Source: Pseudomonas sp. B21_DOA
Lineage (GTDB): Bacteria; Pseudomonadota; Gammaproteobacteria; Pseudomonadales; Pseudomonadaceae
NCBI GenBank assembly: GCA_030544685.1
Contig: CP086683.1
Span: 4,836,001 to 4,900,000, forward strand
DNA: 64,000 nucleotides
Direction: 5' to 3'
The position numbers were made by a program, and so were the translations under genes. This document shows, one piece after another, positions 9,872 to 20,390 of this stretch (the stretch's first letter is position 1; the number at the start of each line of letters is the position of its first letter). The notes under the pieces are model-generated. The model saw only the letters and a program-made list of their open reading frames with translations. It was not told the DNA's origin and did no database searches.

Positions 9872-11389
9872 TCAGCGATCCGACCGCATCAGTTCGGCAA
9901 AACCTTCTTCCGACGCATACACCGCCGCGCGATTGCGCCCGGCATTTTTCGCCTGATACAACGCCGCGTCCGCGCGCTGGATAAACATCTGCGGGCTGTC
10001 GTTGCCGTGCGGAATAAACGCATAACAGCCCAGGCTCACGGTGAGATAGCCGGTCGGCGAGCCACTGTGGATGATGTGCTTGTCGATCACGCTGCGCCGA
10101 ATCTGCCCGGCAATCGCCAGCGCACCGTTGATGTCGGTGTCCGGCAACAGCACGGCGAATTCCTCGCCGCCGTAACGCACCGCCAGATCCGACTTGCGCT
10201 GGCAGCAGGTCTTCACCACTTGCGCCACTTGTGCGAGACACTGATCGCCGGCGACATGACCATACGCGTCGTTGTAGCGCTTGAAGAAATCGATATCGAG
10301 CATGATCAGGCTGACCGGGCTGACCTGGCGCGCGCCACGGGCAAATTCGATATCCAGCGAACGCTCGAACAAGCGTCGATTGGCCAGCCCGGTGAGGCTG
10401 TCGTGGGTGGCGATCTGTTCCAGCGCCAGCTGAGCCCTGCGTAGATTTTTCTCGATACGCTCGCCGTCGCGCACCTGATGAATGAATACCCAGCCGAACA
10501 GACCAATGCCCAAAACAACCAGCGCGACGATCACGCTGGACTGAAATGCGCGGTCGTGCCAGCCCCGCAAAATCGTGTCTTGCGAAGTCGCGGCAGAGAC
10601 CACCAGCGGATATGAGGCAAGCTGCCGATAGCCATACAATCGTGTCACGCCATCGACCACGGAATTGAGCATCGCCGTGCCGGCGTTAGCGTTGGGCAGG
10701 AGGGTTTGATAGATCTCGCCGTGGGCCACCGAGGTATTGATCAACGCCTCGTCAAAGGGCCGTCGGGCCAACAAGGTGCCGTCGGTCAATGCCAGAAACA
10801 TGATGCCGCTGTCATCGAGGCTGAAGCTTTTGAAGAACTGATCGAAGTACGACATGCGGATGCCGGCCATCAGCACGCCCTGAAAGTTGCCGGACTGGTC
10901 GTTGACGCGTCTGGAAATCGGAATGATCCACTCGCCGTTTTCGCGGCTGCGAATCGCCGGGCCGATGTGCGCAACCGTCGAAGCATTCTGCTGATGGAAC
11001 TTGAAATATTCGCGATCGGCCACGCCATTGCCACGGGGTAGATTGGGGAACGACGTAATGACCCACTGCCCTTCGCGATCGAAAAGAAAGATGCCGTGCA
11101 ACTGATCCAGTTGCTGCGCGCGGCGGGCAAAGATCCGCTGCAACCGAGGTCGCTGCGCCGTCCCGTAACCATCGTCCTGAATCCAGTCGACGAGGCTGGT
11201 CATCACCAGGTCCGCCGCCCGCACAGTGTCCTCGGCCTGCTGCGCCATGGCCCGGGTCAGGTTGCCCGAAGCCATCTTCGCCACCGCCAGATCCTGACGC
11301 CGTGACTGCTCCAGTTGCAGGTACAGCAGACCGCACAGGCACAGGCTCACCGCAACGATAAACAGCACCGCTGCTTTGCGAAGCGGCAA
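9872..11389 (-). CDS. Diguanylate cyclase with periplasmic Cache sensor
   Basis: Inner-membrane enzyme making cyclic-di-GMP, 505 residues. It has a first membrane segment (about 7-27), a periplasmic double-Cache-type region (LFDREGQWVITSFPNLPRG through IIPISRRVNDQSGNFQGVL), a second membrane segment (about 285-305) and a C-terminal GGDEF domain. The active site is GGEEF in VRYGGEEFAVLLPDTD. An RxxD inhibitory site (RKSD) lies five residues before it, so product feedback control is expected. The ligand of the sensor domain is unknown. Confidence 0.93.
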   Translation of the reverse strand: MPLRKAAVLFIVAVSLCLCGLLYLQLEQSRRQDLAVAKMASGNLTRAMAQQAEDTVRAADLVMTSLVDWIQDDGYGTAQRPRLQRIFARRAQQLDQLHGIFLFDREGQWVITSFPNLPRGNGVADREYFKFHQQNASTVAHIGPAIRSRENGEWIIPISRRVNDQSGNFQGVLMAGIRMSYFDQFFKSFSLDDSGIMFLALTDGTLLARRPFDEALINTSVAHGEIYQTLLPNANAGTAMLNSVVDGVTRLYGYRQLASYPLVVSAATSQDTILRGWHDRAFQSSVIVALVVLGIGLFGWVFIHQVRDGERIEKNLRRAQLALEQIATHDSLTGLANRRLFERSLDIEFARGARQVSPVSLIMLDIDFFKRYNDAYGHVAGDQCLAQVAQVVKTCCQRKSDLAVRYGGEEFAVLLPDTDINGALAIAGQIRRSVIDKHIIHSGSPTGYLTVSLGCYAFIPHGNDSPQMFIQRADAALYQAKNAGRNRAAVYASEEGFAELMRSDR

Positions 11390-11630
11390 GCGTTTAAGGG
11401 TGCCGGGGCTTGATGCGGATCGTGAATAGGGATTGGCAAAAGCATGTCCTGGGCAGGTACGACTAGGGCGTGAGCCCGAAACCCTTATTTTTGTGAGCGT
11501 AGTTCATGGACAGTATCGAGGCAATTGAAGGCACCTACGGTATTGCAGTCAGCTCCATCACCCCACGAGAACGTTAGCGACCTGTATCTCCGCAACTTGA
11601 CCTGTTAAAGTCAAAAACTTTCAAAAAGCA

Positions 11631-13101
11631 ATGGCTACAGGCCACCATGCAGCTCTTACCGCTGACCTCAAAGGACTGAACGTGAACCGCTTTCTTGAAC
11701 AACTTGATGACACGCCGCCATTCGATTTCAGCAACTATTTGGCTTACGGCAAGATCGATGACATTGAGGCTATTCCCGGCGAACCCTCTTTCGCCATGGC
11801 GTGGTTCAACTTGATCGCCATAAATTCACTATACAAATGTGGATTGCAGCGCAAACATCACGTTCAAGTTCACCGCGAACTTGCGAGTTTCGATGAGAAT
11901 CCATACGAAGAAGCGGTGATTTTCCGCATAGAAATAAAACTCCATGTTTCTCGGGAATACTCATCGCTAGACGAGTTTCTGCTGAGTCATCAGGACAAGT
12001 GGTACATATTCAAAGTCCGCGATCCCGGCAAACAAAACGGGAACTCGAGGCTCTACACCAACCTCTTTACTACGTCGATTCCGAGTCAGGTTCGTTTCGA
12101 CCCGGTGGACCCGGACCACCAGAAAATGCTTAACCGGGAGTTTTCTCTCGACACCGCCGAAAAGATCAACATGGTCGAGTTACAGCATCTGATCGCCCAA
12201 TCGACCCCAGGCCCACAATTTCTGGCTGCATATGACGTTGGCCAGGGCAACTCCAACGCCTTGATCAGTGACTCCGGGGGCTTGTCCAGACATCTACTTT
12301 GATGTTGGTGCCGCTGTCGGCCCCAACAAAAGTTCAAAACCGGGTCTGATTGATTTCTGCTTTAGCAAACAACCGCTCATCATCATGTCTCATTGGGATC
12401 ATGATCACTGGGCAGGTGCTTGTCCGAAGGAAAACAAGGACAGCGACGCGCTGAAGATGAACTGGATTGTGACCAATCAAATCCTTGACCCCATCCACAA
12501 GACCTTTGCTATGGAGGTAATCAATAAAAAAGGCCGCATCAGAGTTCTCGACATGCCAGTGGGAGATATTGGTCAGGCTGTTTTGAACAATAAGATGTCC
12601 ATCCGATTCACTCTGGGCAATGGACGCACGCGCAACGATTCCGGGATTGTTCTTTCCATCGAGAACAATGACCCGGACTTCCCGGCCTGCTGGCTTTTGA
12701 CCGGCGACTGCGACTACAAATGCTTCCTCGACAAATTAAAACCACCACCCGCCGTGGCAGTCATAGCACCGCACCATGGCGCTAATTTAAAAGCTACCGG
12801 CACTGTACCGATACCTGTGCAAAGTGGTTACCGGCGTCTGGTTTATTCATTTGGCAGGGGTAACAAATACAGGCATCCAACTCCCAAGTCAGTAGAACGG
12901 CATAAGAATGCGGGCTGGGATGTCGGAACCTGGTCGACCGCCCCTGGTGGCTGTGTGAAGACAGCCGATATCTGTGCAACCGCCGATAATGCCGTTACCG
13001 GATCATATCGAGGAGGCGTGCTAATCGGTTGGGAGGCTCTGACATCGCCTTTGCCAAACTGCCTCGGATGCAGCTGTAACACCACGCTGGTCAACCACTG
13101 A
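11631..13101 (+). CDS. Orphan metallo-beta-lactamase-fold protein (frame interrupted)
   Basis: About 490 residues. The first 190 residues match no family I know. Then AYDVGQGNSNALI leads into a metallo-beta-lactamase fold with the zinc motif in SHWDHDHWAG, a metal-ligand Asp in TGDCD and a late His in APHHGA. The frame changes at a G5 run (12276-12280); one G fewer joins ALISDSG to ACPDIYFDVG. Codon use is more AT-rich than in its neighbours, which hints at acquisition. No signal peptide is seen. The DVGQGN/HxHxDH layout recalls ComEC-type and phage-exclusion-associated hydrolases, but nothing here proves a role. Confidence 0.6.
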
Positions 13102-13120
13102 GTTATCAAGCCGCATAAAA

Positions 13121-13146
13121 AACAGGCGTCCCGTCGGACGCCTGTT
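13121..13146. terminator. Bidirectional intrinsic terminator
   Basis: Perfect 11-base inverted repeat AACAGGCGTCC/GGACGCCTGTT with a 4-base loop. A-rich sequence on the left and a T-run on the right let it serve both convergent genes. Confidence 0.85.
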
Positions 13147-13152
13147 TTCTTA

Positions 13153-13817
13153 TCACCGCGACGGCGGAACTCGAATATCCCCGCCCGGCACTGAGTCTTC
13201 ACACCCTTGCCGCACGCGCCAAACTGCAAATCCTTGCCCATGCACACGCGCACTTCCGCCAGTTCCGGGCCACTGCAAATGACGGCGATGCCATCGGCCG
13301 GGATCCCCGGGTTGGCCTTGCGGAAAAGGTCAGCAATTTCCTGGGCTTCGAAGTAATAGGAGGAGCTGAAGGGTTGCAGCTCATCGGGGACTTTCACCGC
13401 CGCCACCGCTTTGTCCGCTTCATCCAGATAACCCATCGCGCCGAGGCCGCTGCAGGTGCCGTGCTTGGACCATTCGTGGTCGAGCAGTTTCTTGGTCGGG
13501 AACAGCGTCAGACCTTTGCTGGTTTGCGCCGCGTTCAACGTGGTCAGCGGCGGGCAGGATTCCGGCCAGCCGCCCTTGACGTATTGCGGCCACAGGCCGT
13601 GCAGCACGAAGCCGTAGCCCTTGCCCGTGCACTGCGAGTCATCTTTATGCGTCAGGCAAAAGGTCGGCGACCAGGACAGCGCCAGCAGGTAGTAATCGAA
13701 CACTCCCGCCACCGATTCCGCCTGGGCTTTGCTTGACTGTGATTGCCGCGCCGAACTCAAGCCGATGCTACCGGCCATCAGCGCAATCACCGCCAAAATT
13801 GTAAACAGCTTTTTCAT
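13153..13817 (-). CDS. RNase T2-family ribonuclease (frame interrupted near the C-terminus)
   Basis: Periplasmic endoribonuclease (RNase I-like), about 221 residues, with a signal peptide (MKKLFTILAVIALMAGSIG). Both catalytic segments are present: CAS1 as FVLHGLWPQY and CAS2 as HEWSKHGTCSG. A C4 run at 13179-13182 is one base short. Adding it ends the protein as CRAGDIRVPPSR with a stop at 13153, just before the terminator; otherwise the frame runs on through the terminator. Conserved Cys residues suggest disulfide bonds. Confidence 0.88.
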
Positions 13818-13981
13818 GTACCCACTCCTTGGGACGCCTGCGTCCATGGTTTTCGATCCTGACCGACTTGGCCAGCGCTGATTTCGACACGCTTGTGTTG
13901 CAGGCGCATGACGCAAGGCAACGTCGTACACCGTTGAAAGGTCTACGATTAACAGGCAGACATCAAACCGAGGGATCCGAA

Positions 13982-14452
13982 ATGAGTAAAGCAGACGAAC
14001 TCGCCGCCAAACTCAAGCAAACCCGGCACACCCATGCCGATGCCGCGCTGGAGATCGATTGCTGGCCGGCGCAGGTGTACGACTTGTACCACCGCATCGA
14101 AGCGTGGCTGCAACCGGTGACTGAGGTTGGTTTGAAGATTCGGCGCAATCCCACGCACATCTGCGAAAGCTCCCCGGATGGCGAAAGCCACGATTACGCC
14201 ATCGACCAACTGGTGATCGAAGCCAATGAGCGAAGCCTGACATTTGATCCCATTGCAAGGTTTACCGAGGATGGCGCCGGGCGGGTGCAGATCAACCCGT
14301 CAGCCACGGACACTTATCTGCTGCGTACAGTGGATGAGCATGGTGAGAGCCATTGGTGGATGCAGTCGATTGAAACCGGCCAGGAGCTGGATGCCATCGC
14401 CCTGACCGAAAACAATCTGCTGCAGGTGGTGCAGGAAGGATTGGGGCTTTAA
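13982..14452 (+). CDS. Conserved hypothetical protein
   Basis: Cytoplasmic protein of 156 residues starting at an ATG preceded by GAGGGA. It has a helical N-terminus (ADELAAKLKQTRHTHADAALEI) and a beta-rich remainder with many acidic and Trp residues (GESHWWMQSIETGQ). I do not recognise the family. It is followed by a terminator-like hairpin, which suggests a single-gene unit. Confidence 0.65.
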   Translation: MSKADELAAKLKQTRHTHADAALEIDCWPAQVYDLYHRIEAWLQPVTEVGLKIRRNPTHICESSPDGESHDYAIDQLVIEANERSLTFDPIARFTEDGAGRVQINPSATDTYLLRTVDEHGESHWWMQSIETGQELDAIALTENNLLQVVQEGLGL

Positions 14453-14498
14453 ATTCTTTCCATCACGACCAACTCAGAAAAACAGACCAATTGCATTG

Positions 14499-14530
14499 AA
14501 TGGCCGGATTTCTAAAGAAATCTGGCCATT
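14499..14530. terminator. Terminator-like hairpin
   Basis: Inverted 14-base arms with one mismatch (14499-14512 and 14517-14530) and a TAAA loop follow the preceding gene. The T-tract is weak. Confidence 0.5.
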
Positions 14531-14575
14531 TGTCGTTACAGAACCACCAATCAAACCCGATGGAATCTTGATCGC

Positions 14576-15847
14576 ATGGATGCTTCGCCCGCACCAACGT
14601 TTACGCAGTTCTTCAAACGCAATTTCAAACGTATTCTTGATTACTGGAGCCAGATCACCGTCACTCTGGGCTTTCTCGGCGCGGGGTTGGCAATCCTTGG
14701 GCTATACGTCTACACCCGGGCAATTGGTCGTACTGACCTTTTCCTGGCAGGCAGCGATGCCAAGTCAGCCCTTGCTATCTGGCTTTTACTGATCGTGCTG
14801 ATCATGGTGGGCTACCTTGGCGTACTCTCCGCCAGTGCTTGGTTCTACGGTATTACCGTATCGATGTTCGAAAAAGTGCCAAAAAGGCACAAACAGATCG
14901 CTACCTATTTGCTGCTTCCTTTGTGTTTTGGCTTTTGTACTTTCATTTTTCTACTTTTCAAATTCTCGAACACATTCAGCGCCGGAATTTCGATGCTGTT
15001 TGTTTTTTCCATGACCCTGCTGGCCTATTTCGCACTTTTCCTGTTCAAACACTTTCGAAAGATTTTCAACAAAAACACCCGACGAATGGGAGGCTGGAAG
15101 AAAAACGGTTTCCGACTCTTGATCGGTGGCATGATCGGCTTAGCCGTTCTGTGTGCGTCACTCCCCACATTGCTGATCCTCGAGACCTACGTCGGCGATG
15201 ATAATGCGCAGGCGGTAGTGGTTGTCGGGTTGTTTTCCCTCGGCACACTCATTTTCAGTCTCGTCCCGATTTTGATTTTTTATATCAGCAGAGGCCATGT
15301 CTTTGCGCGTATCGCTTATGGAATCGCAACAGCACTGGTTCTGTTCAGCGGGTTTCTTCTTTTATCGCCAGGTGCAATGCCAAGCATCACCTACGCAGCT
15401 GCTGGAAATCTGGCGATTCGTCAACCACCGGCGCGATTCATACTTGACGAAAACATCAGTCTGGACGATCTGGATAACAGACTGTGGCGAACCACACTCA
15501 ATGAAAAACAAAAGATCGAAGTCACGGCGTTTCCCTTGTTCACCTTTGGCGACATCTTGCTGTTGTGCAGCAGAGACCTGCAGCGTTTGAACCTGTATGA
15601 ATTGCCTCGCTACACACACTTTTGCATCGCCACACGTAACAGCAAGGTCACTCAGAAACCTTTGCGTCCAGGGCTTGCGCCGCTACTCAGCTGGCAGCAG
15701 CGTGCTGAACACATCGTTGGCTGGGATCACTTGCGCTCAGCCATTCTCAAACCGATTCACCTATCGCCACAGGTCCTCCAACTCCAACGCCGCATTGAGC
15801 AGTTGGCTGAACCTGTCAAAACTGTAATCCCCTACTCAGCCAACTGA
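14576..15847 (+). CDS. Polytopic membrane protein, function unknown
   Basis: Protein of 423 residues with about seven predicted membrane segments in the first 270 residues (near 27-46, 66-88, 107-128, 136-157, 181-203, 214-237, 247-266) and a soluble C-terminal part of about 150 residues. No transporter or enzyme signature is seen. The ATG at 14576 lacks a clear ribosome binding site, so the start is tentative. Confidence 0.6.
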   Translation: MDASPAPTFTQFFKRNFKRILDYWSQITVTLGFLGAGLAILGLYVYTRAIGRTDLFLAGSDAKSALAIWLLLIVLIMVGYLGVLSASAWFYGITVSMFEKVPKRHKQIATYLLLPLCFGFCTFIFLLFKFSNTFSAGISMLFVFSMTLLAYFALFLFKHFRKIFNKNTRRMGGWKKNGFRLLIGGMIGLAVLCASLPTLLILETYVGDDNAQAVVVVGLFSLGTLIFSLVPILIFYISRGHVFARIAYGIATALVLFSGFLLLSPGAMPSITYAAAGNLAIRQPPARFILDENISLDDLDNRLWRTTLNEKQKIEVTAFPLFTFGDILLLCSRDLQRLNLYELPRYTHFCIATRNSKVTQKPLRPGLAPLLSWQQRAEHIVGWDHLRSAILKPIHLSPQVLQLQRRIEQLAEPVKTVIPYSAN

Positions 15848-15956
15848 ATGCTGGCGCTGGTGGCGTTGCCCGGTACGTTGAGTCCGGGCGCGGGATGACA
15901 CCCGAGAAGGCCTTTCACTACACTGGGCCACCTTCCTTCTCAGAAACCCGATCACA

Positions 15957-16753
15957 ATGACAATGCCAAAAACGATGATCCTCTGCGGCCTGCTGACCGT
16001 GGCCGCCGTCGCCGTCGCCGTCGCTCACGCCGAGCCAAGCACTTCGCACCTCGACAGCATCCAGCAACAACGCCAGTTGCGCGTCTGCACCACGGGCGAC
16101 TACAAGCCGTACACCTTCAAACGTCCCGACGGCGACTTCGAAGGCATCGACATCGCCATGGCTCGCTCACTGGCCGACAGCCTCGGCGTCAAGGTGCAAT
16201 GGGTGCAGACCACTTGGAAAACCTTGATGCCCGACATGCAGGCCGGCAAATGCGACATCGGCATGGGCGGCATCTCGGTCACACTCGAGCGGCAGAAAAA
16301 GCCTACTTCAGCAACACCCTCGACACCGACGGCAAAATCCCGCTGGTGCGCTGCGCCGACCAGTCGAAATACCAGACCATCGACCAGATCAACCAGCCCA
16401 ACGTGCGCCTGGTGGAACCGGCCGGCGGCACCAACGAAGCCTTCGTCCACGCCTTCCTGCCCCAAGCGCAACTGGCCCTGCACGACAACGTGACGATCTT
16501 CCAGCAACTGCTCGACAACAAAGCCGACGTGATGATCACCGACGCCTCGGAAGCGCTGTATCAGCAGAAACTCAAACCCGGCTTGTGCGCAGTGAATCCG
16601 CATCAGTACATGCAATACGGCGAGAAGGCTTACTTGCTGCCGCGCGATGACATCAGCTGGAAACTGTATGTCGATCAGTGGCTGCATTTGAGCAAGGTCA
16701 CTGGCAAGTATCAGCAGACGTTGAGCGAGTGGATTGCGGTGCCGGGGCAGTAA
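15957..16753 (+). CDS. pheC: Periplasmic cyclohexadienyl dehydratase-like / solute-binding protein (frame interrupted)
   Basis: About 265 residues with a signal peptide. The fold is that of type-2 periplasmic binding proteins. The segments LRVCTTGDYKPYTF, EGIDIAMARSLADSLG, GISVTLERQ, GGTNEAF, DNVTIFQQLLDNKADVMITDA and AEKAYLLPRDD-like EKAYLLPRDD resemble PheC, which converts arogenate or prephenate on the phenylalanine route. An A5 run (16296-16300) is one base short; adding an A gives ERQKKAYFSNTLD and a continuous protein. A plain amino-acid-binding role cannot be excluded. Confidence 0.78.
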
Positions 16754-16893
16754 TGGTTATCGTCGTGCAGCATGGCGGAGCTTTAATGATTGAGGCTGCT
16801 GCCGATGCTGTTGCCGCCGTACTTCAGTGTGTTGGTGTTATGGCTTTCCGGCGATGCGCAATCGCCGGAGAAGCAAGTGCCTGCAAGAGTCCC

Positions 16894-17687
16894 TCAAGGG
16901 AAAACCGTACCGATCCTTGACCGGTCTTCTGACCACCAAATCCCGGTGACTATGCCGGAGATGTCATCAACTTTCACCTGCCCCATGAATCGACTGTCAT
17001 TGCTGCTATCGCGGTTATCGCCGAGCAGATAGACATGATTGTTTTCGACCCGCGTCGGCGCAGTTTGCATATAACGAGGGTTCTTCACCCGCTCTCGCGG
17101 AGCAAAGAACAGTCCCAGGTTTTTACCATTGAGAATGACCTCCCCGTCGACTATCGACAAGGTATCGCCCCCACAGCCGCAACGCGTTTGACCGCTTCGG
17201 TACCGTTGTAGCGATAGACCACGATATCTCCCACCTGCGGCGAGCCGATGCGCAGTTTTGTGACGATGTAATCGCCGATAGACAGAGTCGGAACCATCGA
17301 GCCGGAGGGAATGAAGTAAGTTTTGAATCCCAACGTTGCAGTTCTCAACGGCCCCAGCAATACCAGCGTGATTACGATAAGAGTTGCCACATAAAGCACA
17401 TGGAATCGAATGCCAGGGCTAGTCACCGAAGTTTCGTTTCTGCGCGCCAGCATCGCCGCCACAGTCGCAGAACCCAGTTTCACTAGTACGGCGAACACGA
17501 CAACAGCATATAGTCCTATCGGAGTAGTCGTTAATCCGCAAACCCCCATCAGGACAACGCCGATATAAAGCAGAGCGGCAATGCGCACCGCCCATTTGAC
17601 CTGACCGACGTAGACCAGCCCCCAGCCGGCCACCAGACAGGACATGACGAACGCTTGCAGTGGGCGCTTTGGCGAGGTGGCTTCCAT
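16894..17687 (-). CDS. Signal peptidase I, S26 family (frame interrupted)
   Basis: Inner-membrane leader peptidase-like protein, about 264 residues, with several N-terminal membrane segments. The catalytic Ser is in IPSGSMVPTL, the Lys in EAVKRVAAVGGD, and the box near the end is GDNRDSSNDSR. The C5 run at 17168-17172 (G5 in sense) is one base short; adding it joins AVGGDT to LSIVDGEVILNG. The long hydrophobic N-terminus and the location away from lepA/rnc suggest an accessory enzyme, not the housekeeping LepB. Confidence 0.8.
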
Positions 17688-17904
17688 GACGGACTGATCC
17701 TGAAAAAACGGATGCTACTGAATTGCCATTACTCAGTCCAGTTGTCCAACGGGCATAAGCGTCGGTGCAGCGTTGAACAAGATCCGCCAATCAGCCGGAG
17801 CGTTTGCGTCCGGCCTAAACACATGACGCCGCTGTACGGATCTTTGCCTGTCCGTAATCCTGATAAACTCTTGCGCCTTCGCCTTCTTGATCCAGATTCC
17901 TCAC

Positions 17905-17994
17905 ATGTCCCTATACCCCGCCCCACTCTCCCGCCGTTTTTCCGTCGCACCCATGATGGATTGGGTGGAGCAACCCACCGGCTCCCCGCGCTGA
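17905..17994 (+). pseudogene. dusA: Orphaned 5' end of host dusA at attL
   Basis: The original dusA start region, separated from its gene by the prophage. From the ATG at 17905 it encodes MSLYPAPLSRRFSVAPMMDW, the canonical DusA N-terminus. It then runs into phage sequence and stops at 17994. The bases upstream presumably hold the native dusA promoter, now driving only this fragment. Confidence 0.9.
17953..17964 (+). other. attL core
   Basis: The 12-base ATGATGGATTGG is shared with 60271-60282. Left of it lies the host dusA start, right of it phage DNA. Codons to the left encode the same peptide as at the right end but with different bases, so the crossover is inside or next to this core. 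Confidence 0.8.
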
Positions 17995-18360
17995 TTGGCT
18001 AAAACATCATTGCAGCGTTGCGTTGTAGCAATTTCTAAGCATCAATAATCTTGTCCCAAAAGCCGCCCGGATTAGGCATCGTACCTAGTTACAAATACGC
18101 ACGTGCGTTAGCCTCTTCGCTTGGATGGGAGTTTGAATCTCTCCTTCACCGCCACATTCAGTAAACGGAACCCCCTGATTTTCCTAGATAAAGTCGGAGG
18201 TTTGTGGTTTTTTACGTCCAAAAAATGGCTATATGGGACAGATCTGGGACGATGCGCCATTCTGGTGGGAAAAGTCATCGAAACAGAGATACGTGAGCTA
18301 ATCTGGTCTGGCACGCCTGAACTAGCCCTTTTTGGTAGCTTTCGCTCAAGGACGATCCAA
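17995..18360. other. attL-proximal phage DNA without a clear gene
   Basis: No convincing coding signal. TTGTAGCAA at 18023-18031 matches repeats next to attR and may be an integrase arm site. A longer plus-strand frame from 18121 enters the next gene but has no ribosome binding site. Confidence 0.4.
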
Positions 18361-18579
18361 ATGCCAAATAACTCAGACTCAAATGTAACCACGGCCGACG
18401 CGCTGACTTTGTTGCTACACAACCAGCATGCGCTGGGTGCGGCGATAGAAGAGATCACTCATTGGATCTCGGGGGCTGGCGCAGATGTTGTTGCCGATAA
18501 TGCTGTAGTCGCCTTAGAAACACTGGACAGGAATGCGGCAGCGATTACGGACGCGATCACGCGATTACGGCAGGTGTAG
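18361..18579 (+). CDS. Small phage protein, unknown function
   Basis: Protein of 72 residues; the ATG at 18361 follows an AAGGA. It is mostly helical and Ala-rich (ADALTLLLHNQHALGAAIEE, ALETLDRNAAAITDAITRLR). The longer upstream ORF extension looks non-coding. I do not recognise a family; its place at the phage end suggests accessory cargo. Confidence 0.5.
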   Translation: MPNNSDSNVTTADALTLLLHNQHALGAAIEEITHWISGAGADVVADNAVVALETLDRNAAAITDAITRLRQV

Positions 18580-18637
18580 TCACTCGTAATGGTTGGCAGA
18601 GCGAGCCGACGCGCGTTCGGAGTCCATCGGATTACGC

Positions 18638-18883
18638 TCAACACTTTCTGGACGTTGCGAAACGAGCTGTTCCGTCGCCAATGGCCGGTGATACTCCAGC
18701 AGACATAGCGTAGGAGATCAGGTATCTCATAGCTTCTACGTCAAGCGTCTTGCCTTTGTTCTTGTGCATGAACTGGCGGCTAATGAAATAGCGGCCACAG
18801 GCATCACATTCAATATTTACCCAGTCGCCTACCAGAGATCGACGCTCCGCGTTTTCCCAACAAATCCAGCACATACATTTCAT
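18638..18883 (-). CDS. Small Cys-rich, zinc-ribbon-like phage protein
   Basis: Protein of 81 residues with ATG 18883 behind a GAGGAG ribosome binding site. It carries two Cys clusters, CMCWIC near the start and CDAC about 25 residues later, which could bind zinc. The remainder is basic with several Met and Tyr residues. Possible DNA- or RNA-binding accessory protein; the function is unknown. Confidence 0.5.
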   Translation of the reverse strand: MKCMCWICWENAERRSLVGDWVNIECDACGRYFISRQFMHKNKGKTLDVEAMRYLISYAMSAGVSPAIGDGTARFATSRKC

Positions 18884-19175
18884 AAAAGCGCTCCTCAATG
18901 ACCAATGGATTGCGCCAGAAAAAAGCAAGTTCAATGCGGAGTTTCGACCGGAATCACCGTCTATCGGTTTATATATGTCAGATGTGCGGACGTCGCGTAC
19001 GTCTGATGGCGGCTTTCGTCATCCAATGAACAGATCGCCGTTTATGTTGAATTGGCCCCCACACCCTTGCCAGGTGCGGGCGCTTTTCGTGGGGCAATGA
19101 AAACCACTTGTCCACAGGCTGGACTACCATAGTCCCACCGTCTGTTTTGTTGCCGTCACCCTCCTCGAGGAAAGG

Positions 19176-19508
19176 GTGCTTATACCGTACGTCTACGAAG
19201 GTCCGGCCACCGTCACCGTGATGGCCCGCTATCTCGGCCTGGAACCGGCCGAGTTGACCACCCTTGAATGTCCGGTGCGCTTGCTCAACGCTGGCCCCAA
19301 CCGCGTACGCGTCGAACTACAGCATTACCTGCAAGGCCCCGCGCGGGCCAACACAGTGCGGGTCATGCTGCCGCACGGGATGATGGTGCAAGGGCCAATC
19401 ATCGACGGCAGCAATGAACCTACCGGCGGGTGGCTGCTGATCAATGTCGAGCAGTACGACTTGGCCTTTGAGCCACCGGGCGCTTCGAAAGAATGGCAAA
19501 GGAAATGA
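19176..19508 (+). CDS. Conserved phage hypothetical protein
   Basis: Protein of 110 residues with a GTG start at 19176 a few bases after GAGGAAAG. It is beta-rich (VRVELQHYLQGPARANTVRVML) with no known motif. It overlaps the next gene by 16 bases, so the two are likely co-translated. Confidence 0.5.
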   Translation: MLIPYVYEGPATVTVMARYLGLEPAELTTLECPVRLLNAGPNRVRVELQHYLQGPARANTVRVMLPHGMMVQGPIIDGSNEPTGGWLLINVEQYDLAFEPPGASKEWQRK

Positions 19509-19750
19509 TCAAGCATGAGGTGCTGGCCGCACTCAACCTGCCGCGCTCGGTTCATGCGCAGGCACTGAAACTGCTCACGGCCATCGCCAACGCCGGCACC
19601 GTGGCTGACACACTGCACGCGGCCGACCGTGCCGAGGGTTTCACCTTGGGCATCGAAACCGTGAAGGCACTTAACCCTGGGGTGATCGAAAGCCTATACG
19701 TAGCGTTTGATCACGCCTCACAAGCGCGTCAACGGGAAGTGGACGAATGA
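19493..19750 (+). CDS. Conserved phage hypothetical protein
   Basis: Protein of 85 residues overlapping the 3' end of the previous gene. It is predicted to be mostly helical (EVLAALNLPRSVHAQALKLL, IESLYVAFDHASQARQREVD). No family is recognised. The pair 19176-19750 forms a two-gene unit in the cargo region. Confidence 0.5.
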   Translation: MAKEMIKHEVLAALNLPRSVHAQALKLLTAIANAGTVADTLHAADRAEGFTLGIETVKALNPGVIESLYVAFDHASQARQREVDE

Positions 19751-20390
19751 TCGTGATGGCATTCGCGTGGAAGCTCTGAGTCTTTGGCTCTCGCTTCGGC
19801 TTTACGCTTGCTTGTGATCACTCAGTGTCAACTGCGCCATGAGTTGCTCCTGCACACTCCGATTGTGTTGGAGTAACTGAGCTTTTAGGCCCATATCCCT
19901 CGTGTTTACTGGGTTAGGAGGCCCATTTGATTAACATGCATTTATGCATGATTGGCACTGAGAGGCATTGTTTGGCGTACGGTTTGCCCCATTTTTGCCC
20001 CATGACAGCCGGACGCTGATTGAGCGTCAGAGCACTCACCATCGATAGACTTCCCGCACTATTGCGGAACAGACGCTCAGGAATTAGCATCGATCCAATT
20101 CCAAGGTGCAAGCCCGCCAAGCCCCACAAGGGCGATTCTGGGCAGATCTTCATCTTCTCCAGATCGATCTCTGGGTTGCTTTGAATCAGCCGGGAACTCA
20201 ACTTCAATTTCTGATTTGGGTACCGACCAATGTTAAAGCACCTCGCGGCTTGCTTAAGAATTGTTGCTACATCGCCACAGCTACGACTTCTCCTACTCCC
20301 CATATCATATTCAATTCCAGTCTTATCCTTTGCCTTGCTGATCTGGGTGTGTCACACCACGTAGCCAGGAGCAGACCGCTGTTTTTCACT
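19751..20390. other. Stretch without a supported gene
   Basis: A minus-strand frame (19914-20303) is open but has poor composition and no ribosome binding site, so I leave it out. The stretch holds a small perfect palindrome, CATGCATTTATGCATG (near 19934), and a duplicated TTGCCCCAT (near 19985). It may be decayed phage DNA. Confidence 0.35.

Noticed and set aside
18958..19020. Possible operator or hairpin with GACGTCGCGTACGTC
   Set aside because: Only 5-base arms, expected by chance in GC-rich DNA.
19914..20303. 129-residue minus-strand ORF
   Set aside because: No ribosome binding site, no family, and composition unlike neighbouring genes.
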